Below, piece by piece: positions 31,601 through 39,104 of a stretch of DNA of 64,000 nucleotides (within the stretch, counting starts at the first letter, position 1; each line of letters starts with the position of its first letter). A program made the translations under genes and the position numbers. Below the pieces are notes generated by a model. It worked only from the letters and a program-made list of their open reading frames with translations. It was not told the origin of the DNA and ran no database searches. The stretch is from Stenotrophomonas maltophilia (GTDB taxonomy: Bacteria > Pseudomonadota > Gammaproteobacteria > Xanthomonadales > Xanthomonadaceae): assembly GCF_002799245.1 (NCBI RefSeq), contig NZ_NEQV01000001.1:248001-312000 (forward strand), written 5' to 3'.

Positions 31601-33191
31601 ATGGTTCTGGCTTACGCGGGAAGGGCTGCTCGCGCATTGCGGCGTTGTAGGCGAACGAGGCGACGATGGCCGCGGCCTGCTTCAGGTCTTCCGGCTCGGC
31701 GTGGTCCCAGGTGTCCAGATGGCTGTGGTGGACGTTGGTGAAGTAGTCCAGCCGGTCCTGGATGAACTGGAAGCCTGGCAGGCCGATGCGGTCGAAGCTG
31801 ATGTGGTCGGTGCTTCCGGTGTTGCGGGTGGCCACGGTGGTGGCGCCCACGTCATGGAACGGGGCCAGCCAGGCTTCGAAGATCGGCATCGCCGCCAGGT
31901 TTTCCTGGGCGTAGATGCCACGGAAGCGGCCGGAGCCGTTGTCCATGTTGAAGTAGACTTGGAACTTCCCGTAGTCGCGGGTCTTCTGCAGGGCCCCGGT
32001 CGGCTCACGCAGCGACGCCGGCAGCGCCTTCTGCGCCGCGTCGGCGGGTTCGGGGAAACGACCGAAATGCTTGGCCACATAGGCCTGCGAGCCGATCAGG
32101 CCCTGCTCCTCGCCGCTCCACAGCGCCACGCGGATGGTGCGCTTGGGCTTGGCGCCGGTAGCCTTGAGGATGCGCATCGCCTCCATCATCACCGCCACGC
32201 CAGCGGCGTTGTCGGCCGCACCGGTACCGCTGTGCCAGGAATCCAGGTGCGCACCGATCATCACCACTTCATCGGGCCTGCTGCTGCCGCGGATCTCGGC
32301 CAGCGTGTTGTAGCCGGGCTGGTCGGCCTCGTCGGTGAAGCGCGCGGCTACGTCCACGCGCAGGCGCACGGCCTGCTTGGCCTTCAGTGCGCGCACCAGT
32401 GGATTGAAGTGCTCGCTGATCATTGCCAGCTCGGGAATGCCAACCGGCTCGCCGGCCTTGCGCGAACCGCCACCGGCAACGCGGATGATGCCGTTGTCCC
32501 AGCTGCTGATGCTGATCGAGGCCAGCGCCCCCTCTTCGACGAAGAAGGCGTTGACCTTGCTCGCCAGCGCCTGGCGCTCCTGGTATTCCTTGACCCGCTT
32601 GGCGCGCTCGGCGGTGGCGTCCTGGTCTTTCGGCAGGGTGAATTCCTGCAGGCCTTCCAGTGAGGTCGCGTCGTGACGATGGGAATCCGGCTCGGTGCCG
32701 CGCTTGTACTCGCGCGCTTCGCCCAACAGCAGGATCTTGCCGCGCAGCTTGCCGCGGTACTTCTCGATGTCTTCGGGCTTCTTGATCTCGACCTGCACCA
32801 GCTCGCCTTCGACCGGGCCCTTGGTACCCGGCGTCCAGGCCTTCGGCAGCGCGTGCAGCGGCTGGATTCGGTCACCCAGCATTTCCACGCTGGCCGACGT
32901 GAACTCCCAGCCACGGCCGAAATCATCGAAAGCTTCGTCGTGGACGTTGTCCAGCTTCCATTCGTTGAACTTGCCACGGGTCCACGCATTGGCGCGGCCC
33001 ATTGCCGGCGAGTTGGTCAGGCGCGGGCCGATGCGTTCGGTGAGATAGCTGAAGGTGTCCATCACCTGCGAGCGATGGAAGGCCTCCTGGCGGATGCGGC
33101 TGACCATGTCCAGGTCAACCGTTTCGCGCTGCTGCGCCGCTGCATTGCCACCCATCGCCAGCGCTACGGCCAGCACGCCCCACTTCAACAC
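31599..33191 (-). CDS. M28 family zinc aminopeptidase, exported
   Basis: 530 residues with a signal peptide (1-19, AAAQ). A PA-domain-like insert lies in the middle (about 190-280). The catalytic M28 domain has GAHLDSWHSGTGAADNAAGV (zinc ligands His and Asp), SGEEQGLIGSQAY (general base Glu and zinc ligand Glu), and a late Asp and His (YFNMDNGSG; HSHLDTWDH). It should release N-terminal amino acids from peptides in the periplasm or outside. Its stop lies in the inverted repeat. Confidence 0.92.
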   Translation of the reverse strand: MLKWGVLAVALAMGGNAAAQQRETVDLDMVSRIRQEAFHRSQVMDTFSYLTERIGPRLTNSPAMGRANAWTRGKFNEWKLDNVHDEAFDDFGRGWEFTSASVEMLGDRIQPLHALPKAWTPGTKGPVEGELVQVEIKKPEDIEKYRGKLRGKILLLGEAREYKRGTEPDSHRHDATSLEGLQEFTLPKDQDATAERAKRVKEYQERQALASKVNAFFVEEGALASISISSWDNGIIRVAGGGSRKAGEPVGIPELAMISEHFNPLVRALKAKQAVRLRVDVAARFTDEADQPGYNTLAEIRGSSRPDEVVMIGAHLDSWHSGTGAADNAAGVAVMMEAMRILKATGAKPKRTIRVALWSGEEQGLIGSQAYVAKHFGRFPEPADAAQKALPASLREPTGALQKTRDYGKFQVYFNMDNGSGRFRGIYAQENLAAMPIFEAWLAPFHDVGATTVATRNTGSTDHISFDRIGLPGFQFIQDRLDYFTNVHHSHLDTWDHAEPEDLKQAAAIVASFAYNAAMREQPFPRKPEP

Positions 33192-33280
33192 ATCGCACCC
33201 CTGCCTTGCGGCCTGCTCATCAACCCATCGAGTCTAGCCAGCCGGAGCGCGCCGATACCGTCCCATCGGTCATGGGCGGT

Positions 33281-33310
33281 GTAGAAGCGTGCGAACCAAG
33301 GTTCGCACCC
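33281..33310 (+). repeat. SMAG-type REP monomer
   Basis: GTAGAAGCGTGCGAACCAAG with the arms GTGCGAACC/GGTTCGCAC. It lies upstream of the M28 peptidase start (33191) and directly before the minisatellite. Confidence 0.8.
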
Positions 33311-33413
33311 ACAGGAGAGTGGCCCCACAGAAGACTGGCTCCACAGAAGAGTGACCCGATAGGAGAGTGGCCCCACAAGAGAGCGGCCCCAGAGGAGAGC
33401 GGCCCCACAGGAG
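33311..33413 (+). repeat. 16-bp minisatellite, six full units plus a partial one
   Basis: Consensus ACAGGAGAGTGGCCCC at 33311, 33327, 33343, 33359, 33375 and 33391, and a partial seventh (ACAGGAG) from 33407. The units differ by one to three bases. Since 16 is not a multiple of three, the repeat is not coding. It occupies the gap between the peptidase promoter region and the next gene; no gene is seen there. Confidence 0.95.
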
Positions 33414-33442
33414 CGCAGGTGTTTCGCCCCCGCCCAGGCCCC

Positions 33443-33853
33443 TCACCCGCTCCAGCCCAGCCATAGCTGCGCCCGTTCCGGCAGCAGCAGCAACCAGTGC
33501 CGCCGGTCGATGCTGCTGCAGCCGTACACCGCCGCATGTACGGGCCAGTCATCGGGCAGGCCACCGATGCCGATTTCGGTCAGAGCTTCCGCCCCGGCCT
33601 TCCATGGCCGGTAGCGCGGCACCCGCCCCGCCACCGCGCCGCGTCCCTGCCGCGCGCCCTGCAACCAGGCCAGGCCCTTGCCCCGCAGTCCCTCGCAGGT
33701 CACCGCCGCCAGCTGGAAGCGGACCAGGCCGGGGGCGATCCGTGCCCCCGGCAGGGCCGCCAGCACGCCATGTGCCTGCAGCAGTGCATCCACTTCCAGC
33801 AGGGCCGGAATGCCCTGCCGTGCCCGTTGCCGCAACCCCTGGCGCCAGCCCAT
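33443..33853 (-). CDS. Unrecognised 136-residue protein downstream of creD
   Basis: I do not recognise a family. It begins MGWRQGLRQRARQGIPALLE and is rich in Gly, Arg, Ala and Leu, with no signal peptide or clear membrane helix. Its C-terminal half (WLLLLPERAQLWLGWSG) is hydrophobic. AAGGAG lies eight bases upstream of the ATG, a strong ribosome site, and the start is only ten bases after the creD stop, so it is probably the last gene of the cre operon. The frame has normal third-position GC. A function tied to CreD is guesswork. Confidence 0.65.
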   Translation of the reverse strand: MGWRQGLRQRARQGIPALLEVDALLQAHGVLAALPGARIAPGLVRFQLAAVTCEGLRGKGLAWLQGARQGRGAVAGRVPRYRPWKAGAEALTEIGIGGLPDDWPVHAAVYGCSSIDRRHWLLLLPERAQLWLGWSG

Positions 33854-33863
33854 GGCGTACTCC

Positions 33864-35183
33864 TTACTTCAGGTCCGCGCCAAGCGCGTACCAGTCGACC
33901 CGGCGGGTCACCCACATCGCCAGCGCCAGGATCACGAACAGCAGCAGCGACCCCATCAGCAGCGCATTGTTCTCCGACACCAGCAGGCCATACAGCGCGC
34001 CGTACAGCACGGTCAGCAGCGCAGCGAAGCCGAGGCCGCGCTTCCAGTGGCCCAGCACGTTGGCCAGGTACACCGCCTGCAGGCCGATGCAGGCCACGGC
34101 CGAGACCAGGTAGGCCTTCCAAAACGCGATGTGCTCGGACAGGCTGATCAGCAGCAGGAAGAAGATCGCCAGCGCCAGGCCGACCATCAGGTACTGCAGC
34201 GGATGGATGCGCAGCGACTTGATCAGCTCGAACAGGATGAAGCCGACGAAGGTCAGCAGCACGAACAGCACGCCGTACTTCGAGGCACGGTCAGCCTGGG
34301 TGTAGGTATCGACCGGATCGACCAGCGACACCGTCACCGCCTGCGAATCGATCGAACCCTCGCTGCGCAGCTGGCGCTGCGCGTCGGAGGCCAGCGAAGA
34401 CACCGCCCAGCGTGCGTCGAAACCCTGTGCATCGACGCGCCGCTCGTTGGGCAGGAAGGCGCCGCTGAACGACGGATGCGGCCAGCTCGAACGCAGCGCG
34501 ATGCGGGTGTCATCGCCTACCGGCACCACCGACAGCATCCGGCTGCCGTCCAGGCGCAACTCCAGCTCGACGGTGCTGGCAGCCAGGGTGCCCCCCTGAT
34601 CGGCAGCGAAGCCGGCCACGGGTGCATGCAGACCACGGCCGATTTCGCTGGCCGCGCCAACGCCCGGCAGCAACCGCAGCTGCTTGCCGTCCACGCGCAG
34701 GTTGGGCGTACCGACCAGGCCACGCACATCGGAAACACCCAGCGCCACATAGGGCTGGCCATAACTGCGGCCGGTCTTCACCGGATAGTCGTCCGCGGCG
34801 AAGCTCGCCTTCAGCTGGCCGTTCCAGCTGTACACCGGCACCTTGAACAGGCCGACTTCGCGCTGGCTCGGCAGCATCTCGCCGCCCACCTCCAGCGACG
34901 CCGGCATCTGCAGCCAGTGGCCCTCGGTGACCTGCACCTCGGTCTTCTTGTTGCCCTGGGCGTCGACCACCTCGACCTGCTGGCGTTCCACCCACGGCAC
35001 CACCCGCACCGGGCCCACCAGCTGCTGCGTGCCGGCGCGGCTGTCGGCTACCCGCGCAAAGGCCTCGTCGCGGTACTGGCTGCGCTCGGTGATGACCCCG
35101 CGGATCATCATCAGCGGCACCAGCAGCAACAGGATCAGCCCGCCGACAATGGCGAACCTCAGCAGCATCTTCAGGGATTTCAT
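33864..35183 (-). CDS. creD: Inner membrane protein CreD
   Basis: 439 residues. One N-terminal transmembrane helix precedes a large periplasmic domain (about 40-290), then about five helices (TQADRASKYGVLFVLLTFVGFILFE onward). This is the CreD layout. CreD is the main output gene of CreBC systems and is linked to envelope stress and colicin or beta-lactam responses in other species; its biochemical role is unknown. A cre-type direct repeat lies 64 bases upstream of the start codon. Confidence 0.93.
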   Translation of the reverse strand: MKSLKMLLRFAIVGGLILLLLVPLMMIRGVITERSQYRDEAFARVADSRAGTQQLVGPVRVVPWVERQQVEVVDAQGNKKTEVQVTEGHWLQMPASLEVGGEMLPSQREVGLFKVPVYSWNGQLKASFAADDYPVKTGRSYGQPYVALGVSDVRGLVGTPNLRVDGKQLRLLPGVGAASEIGRGLHAPVAGFAADQGGTLAASTVELELRLDGSRMLSVVPVGDDTRIALRSSWPHPSFSGAFLPNERRVDAQGFDARWAVSSLASDAQRQLRSEGSIDSQAVTVSLVDPVDTYTQADRASKYGVLFVLLTFVGFILFELIKSLRIHPLQYLMVGLALAIFFLLLISLSEHIAFWKAYLVSAVACIGLQAVYLANVLGHWKRGLGFAALLTVLYGALYGLLVSENNALLMGSLLLFVILALAMWVTRRVDWYALGADLK

Positions 35184-35247
35184 GGTCCATCCTCGTTGGA
35201 GAGGGCTGCAGGATGGACCGCTGCGGTGAGCAGGGTTTGTGGCGAAT

Positions 35248-35263
35248 TTGAAGTGAGTGTGAA
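35248..35263 (-). promoter_or_regulatory. cre-box-like direct repeat upstream of creD
   Basis: On the minus strand TTCAC-ACTCAC-TTCAA; the cre tag consensus is TTCAC-N6-TTCAC, so nine of ten specified bases match, with correct spacing. It sits directly after the creC stop and 64 bases before the creD ATG, giving creD its own CreB-dependent promoter within the operon. Confidence 0.75.
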
Positions 35264-35264
35264 G

Positions 35265-36725
35265 TCAGCGGCGCGGGCGCTGGCCCGGCACCGCCAGCGG
35301 CAGCCACAGGCTGGCCACGGTGCCACCGCCGTCGCGATCGTCGAGGCTGGCGCGACCATCATGCAGGCGCGCAACCTCCTGCACGAACGGCAGGCCCAGG
35401 CCGGAACTGCGCCGGCCACTGCCAGGGCGGGCCAGCGAATAGAAGCGCTCGAACACCCGTTCGCGCGCATAGTCGGGAATGCCGGCACCGCGGTCGGCCA
35501 CCTGCAGGCGCACGCCCTGCCCGTCCACCTCGGCCTGCAACGCGATGTCCGCGCCGGCCGGTGAGAAGGCAATGGCGTTGTCGATCAGGTTGTGCAGCGC
35601 CTGCCGCAGCAGATAGGCATCGCCCTGCACGCGCAGGTCGGTCACGTTGCCGATGCTGACCTGCACGCCGGCCGCCTGCGCGCGCACCTGCGCAGCCGCC
35701 GCCGCATCGGCCAGCAACGTCGGCAGCGCGATCGGATCGCGGGTCTGCAGCCACCCGTGCTGTTCCACTTCGGCCAGCGCCAGCAGCTTGTCGATGGTCT
35801 CGGTCAGCCGCTCCTGCTGGTCGACGATGCTGCGCGCGAAATGCACGCGGTCTGCATCGGGCAGCGGCTCCTGCAGGAGCTCGGCGGCACCGCGGATCGC
35901 CGCCAGCGGGCTTTTCATCTCATGCGTCAGCGACTGCACGTACTGCTCGACGTAGGCCTTGCCCTCCAGCTTGCGACGCATGGTCTCCAGCGCCTGGCCG
36001 AGGTCGCCGATCTCGTCGCGTCGCCGCCGCGGCGGTGGCACCGGTTCGCCAGCGGTGACCGCGCGTGCATAGCGGCTGAGCTGGCCGAGGCCGGTGGTGA
36101 GCCACATCGTCACCAGCACGCCGACCAGCGCCGACAGCCCGATCAACCACGCACCGCGCTCGATGATGGCGCGCTGGCTGGCAGCGATGAACGGATCGAT
36201 GCTGCGGTTGGGCTGGGCCAGGCTGAGCACGCCGATCAGGGTGCGCCCATCGGCCGGGTCATACACCGGGGCAGCCACATGCATCACCGTGTCGCCCTCT
36301 TCGCCGGCGACCTCGGGGCTGGAGCGCGCGCCGTACTCGCCTCGCAGGGTGCGGTAGACATCGTTCCAGCGCGAGTTGTCACGCCCCAGGTCGCGGCCCA
36401 GCGAGTCGTAGATGACGATGCCCCTGGCATCGGTGATGGTCACCCGGTAGTCGAGCGAGCGCTTGGGAAATCGCCAGACCATCGCCTTCAGGTCGCGCTG
36501 CCGCGCCTTGGCCAGGTTGCGGGTGAAGCTGCCGCTGCGGATGGTGCCGTCCTTGACGTCGGCGGCCGCCATCTCGGCCAGCACATTGGCGGCATCGACC
36601 AGGGTCGATTCCATTGCCTGGCGCACGCCCGGCTTCACCTCGTTGACGAACACGCGCATCACGAAGAACGCGGCGATGCCGGTGATCAGGAAGAAGCCGA
36701 GGAACAGCTTCAGTACCAGGCGCAT
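35265..36725 (-). CDS. creC: Sensor histidine kinase CreC
   Basis: 486 residues. A transmembrane helix near residues 5-25, a periplasmic sensor domain (about 30-185), a second helix (about 192-212), a HAMP region, then HisKA with His268 in SLTHEMKSPLAAIRG, and an ATPase domain with LIDNAIAF, DRGAGIP and SSGLGLPFV. It should phosphorylate CreB. It starts three bases after the creB stop, so creB and creC are co-transcribed. Confidence 0.93.
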   Translation of the reverse strand: MRLVLKLFLGFFLITGIAAFFVMRVFVNEVKPGVRQAMESTLVDAANVLAEMAAADVKDGTIRSGSFTRNLAKARQRDLKAMVWRFPKRSLDYRVTITDARGIVIYDSLGRDLGRDNSRWNDVYRTLRGEYGARSSPEVAGEEGDTVMHVAAPVYDPADGRTLIGVLSLAQPNRSIDPFIAASQRAIIERGAWLIGLSALVGVLVTMWLTTGLGQLSRYARAVTAGEPVPPPRRRRDEIGDLGQALETMRRKLEGKAYVEQYVQSLTHEMKSPLAAIRGAAELLQEPLPDADRVHFARSIVDQQERLTETIDKLLALAEVEQHGWLQTRDPIALPTLLADAAAAAQVRAQAAGVQVSIGNVTDLRVQGDAYLLRQALHNLIDNAIAFSPAGADIALQAEVDGQGVRLQVADRGAGIPDYARERVFERFYSLARPGSGRRSSGLGLPFVQEVARLHDGRASLDDRDGGGTVASLWLPLAVPGQRPRR

Positions 36726-36728
36726 CGG

Positions 36729-37442
36729 CTAGACCTCCAGCGCGTAGCCAAGGCCACGGTGGGTGCGGATCGGGTCGTCGCTGGCACCGGCCGCACGCAG
36801 CTTGGCGCGCAACGTCTTTACATGGGTGTCGACGGTTCGGTCGGCACTGTCGGCACTGCTGTCCCAGCCGCGATCCATCAGCTGGGCTCGGCTGAGGATG
36901 GCTCCCGGCCGCTGCAGCAGTGCTTCCAGCAACGCGTACTCGTAGCGGGTCAGGTCCAGCGCGTGGCCGCGGAAGCGGATGCGCCGGCCTTCGCGGTCGA
37001 TGGCGAAGGCGCCATGTTCCTGCCAGCCCGCGTCCGCACGGGCGGCTGCCACGACCGGTGCCGCGCGGCGCAGGCGCGCACGCACCCGCGCCACCAGCTC
37101 GCGTGGCGAGAACGGCTTGGTCATGTAATCGTCGGCGCCCAGTTCCAGGCCCAGCACGCGGTCCACTTCATCGTTGCGGGCAGTCAGGAAGATCACCGGC
37201 AGCTGCGCCGCCGGCCCGGGCTGCGCGCGCAGCCGCCGGCAGACCTCGAAACCGCCCAGGTCCGGCAGGCCCACGTCCAGCACCACCACGTCGATATCCC
37301 CAGCCTGCAGCCGCTGCAGGGCCTCGCCGCCCAGCAGGCAGTGGCTGGCGGCATAGCCTTCGCTGCGCAGCGCATAGAGCACGGTTTCGGCGATGGCGGC
37401 TTCGTCCTCGACCACCAGGACATGGGCAACAGGAGCTGTCAT
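36729..37442 (-). CDS. creB: Response regulator CreB (OmpR type)
   Basis: 237 residues. A receiver domain (about 6-120) has the acidic pair E12/D13, phospho-acceptor Asp56 (VVLDVGLPDLGG) and the Lys loop MTKPFS. A winged-helix DNA-binding domain follows (about 140-235, TRYEYALLEALLQRPG, TVDTHVKTLRAKL). Phosphorylated CreB should bind TTCAC-N6-TTCAC repeats such as the one upstream of creD. The start at 37442 (MTAPVAHVLVVEDE) fits the family; the frame is open to 37481. It is divergent from rlmJ, with 47 bases between the starts. Confidence 0.93.
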   Translation of the reverse strand: MTAPVAHVLVVEDEAAIAETVLYALRSEGYAASHCLLGGEALQRLQAGDIDVVVLDVGLPDLGGFEVCRRLRAQPGPAAQLPVIFLTARNDEVDRVLGLELGADDYMTKPFSPRELVARVRARLRRAAPVVAAARADAGWQEHGAFAIDREGRRIRFRGHALDLTRYEYALLEALLQRPGAILSRAQLMDRGWDSSADSADRTVDTHVKTLRAKLRAAGASDDPIRTHRGLGYALEV

Positions 37443-37489
37443 GGCGCGCAGCATAGCCGCTGCGGCCGCCGCCCCGTACACTGCCGCCC

Positions 37490-38347
37490 ATGAACTATCG
37501 CCACGCCTTCCATGCCGGCAACCACGCCGACGTGCTCAAACACATCGTGCAGCTGGCCCTGATCGACAGCTTCAAGCGCAAGGACAGCCCGTTCTTCGTG
37601 CTCGACACCCACGGCGGCGCTGGCCGCTACCTGCTGGCCAGCGAAGAGAGCCGCAAGACCCTGGAAGCCGAATCCGGGATCATGCGGCTGATGGCCCAGC
37701 CCAAGCTGCCGGAGGTGGTCGAGCGCTACCTGAAGGCGGTGCAGGCCGACAACCCGGTCGGCGCGATGACCAACTACCCAGGCTCGCCGCTGCTGAGCGC
37801 ACAGGCGATGCGCGCGCAGGACCGCATGGCGGTCTGCGAGCTGCAGGAAGCCGAAACGGCCACGTTGAAGGCCCTGTTCGCCCATGACAGCCGCGTCGAT
37901 GTACGTCCGGGCGATGGCTACGCCCTGCTGCGCTCGCTGCTGCCGCCGAAGTTCAATGGCAGCAAGATCGGCCGTGGCCTGGTGCTGATCGACCCGCCGT
38001 ACGAGGCGCAGGACGCCGAATACCAGAACGTGCTGGCCGCCCTGGCCGAGACCCTGGCACGCTGGCCGCAGGCCACCTGTGCGGTCTGGTTCCCGATCAA
38101 GCAGCGCCGCACCATCCTGCATTTCCTGCGCAAGGCCACCGCCCTCCCGGTCAAGTCGGCGATGACAATCGAGTTCCTGGTGCGCCCGGACGACTCGCCG
38201 CTGCGCCTCAATGGCAGCGGCATGCTGCTGCTCAACCCGCCATGGCAGTTCGACCGGGTGGTCGGCCCGGCCCTGCCGGCACTGCGCCAGCACCTGGGCG
38301 AACCCGGGGCCAGCACCCGCCTGGATTGGCTCAAAGCCCCCGAATAA
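37490..38347 (+). CDS. rlmJ: 23S rRNA (adenine-2030-N6)-methyltransferase
   Basis: 285 residues. The N terminus MNYRHAFHAGNHADVLKHIV is a clear RlmJ signature. The methyltransferase motif LIDPPYE lies near residue 165, and DTHGGAGRY near residue 40 is the SAM-binding motif I. It methylates A2030 of 23S rRNA. It is divergent from creB. Confidence 0.96.
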   Translation: MNYRHAFHAGNHADVLKHIVQLALIDSFKRKDSPFFVLDTHGGAGRYLLASEESRKTLEAESGIMRLMAQPKLPEVVERYLKAVQADNPVGAMTNYPGSPLLSAQAMRAQDRMAVCELQEAETATLKALFAHDSRVDVRPGDGYALLRSLLPPKFNGSKIGRGLVLIDPPYEAQDAEYQNVLAALAETLARWPQATCAVWFPIKQRRTILHFLRKATALPVKSAMTIEFLVRPDDSPLRLNGSGMLLLNPPWQFDRVVGPALPALRQHLGEPGASTRLDWLKAPE

Positions 38348-38442
38348 CGGCCTTCACGAGGCTGTACCGCCGTGAGCCTTTCGTTCACGGAATGCAGCCC
38401 CGGTGATGCCACAATCGATGGACCACCAAGGAATCACCCGGT

Positions 38443-38988
38443 ATGGCCACTCGCAACCGCATGCCGCCCTGGCATGAGATCTTCAAGGCTCCCAGCGGCC
38501 ACGAGCTGCTGATCCGCCCCATCCGCCCGGAAGATGGCGCACCGCTGCAAGCGGCGTTCAGCCTGTTCGGGCCGGAAGAAATCCGTGATCGTTTCCTGCA
38601 GGCGGTGACCGAGCTGTCGCCGGAAACCACCCAGCGCCTGACCCACCCGAATCCCAAGACCGAGATCACCCTGGTCGCAGCCGAATCCCTGCCCGCTGGC
38701 GAAGCGGTGGTCGGCGCGGTCGCCCGGGCCTCGATCATCCCCGGTACCCGTGAAGCCGAGTACGCGATCCTGATCAGCCGCTTCCTCATTGGCCAGGGCC
38801 TGGGCCGGCAGCTGATGCGCAAGCTGGTGAAGTGGGGCCGCGGCAAGTACCTGGACCGCCTGTACGGCGATGTTGCCGCCGAGAACGAGCCGATGAAGCA
38901 GCTGGCCGCCTCGCTGGGCTTCAAGCCGGTTCCGCACCCGACCGGGGCCGAGGGCCTGGTACGGATGGTGCTGGAGCTGGACAACTGA
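38443..38988 (+). CDS. GNAT family N-acetyltransferase
   Basis: 181 residues. A GNAT domain spans about 20-175: LLIRPIRPEDGAPLQAAFS (beta1-alpha1), EYAILISRFLIGQGLGRQLMRKLVKWG (motif A, acetyl-CoA pyrophosphate loop IGQGLGRQL) and ENEPMKQLAASLGF (motif B). This resembles the acetyltransferase module fused to PAT/Pka acyl-CoA synthetases, which acetylates lysines, but here it is stand-alone. The substrate is unknown. Confidence 0.87.
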   Translation: MATRNRMPPWHEIFKAPSGHELLIRPIRPEDGAPLQAAFSLFGPEEIRDRFLQAVTELSPETTQRLTHPNPKTEITLVAAESLPAGEAVVGAVARASIIPGTREAEYAILISRFLIGQGLGRQLMRKLVKWGRGKYLDRLYGDVAAENEPMKQLAASLGFKPVPHPTGAEGLVRMVLELDN

Positions 38989-38990
38989 CG

Positions 38991-39013
38991 GTGGTGCCGG
39001 CCGCCGGCCGGCA
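38991..39013 (+). repeat. Decayed SMAG element (GTGG instead of GTAG)
   Basis: GTGGTGCCGGCCGCCGGCCG and its symmetric arm begin two bases after the GNAT stop codon. The first tetramer has one base change from GTAG. A second GC palindrome (TGCCGGCC...GGCCGGCG) lies at 39043-39060, before mfd. Confidence 0.6.
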
Positions 39014-39104
39014 ATCCGTTTCCCCAACGGCGCATGAGGCTGCCGGCCTGTGGCCGGCGCCCGCCACCGGCCCTGGATCGGGCTTCTGCTAAAATCCGCG
39101 GTCC

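Noticed and set aside
33311-33413. CRISPR array
   Set aside because: The units are directly adjacent with no spacers, only 16 bases long, and no cas genes are present.
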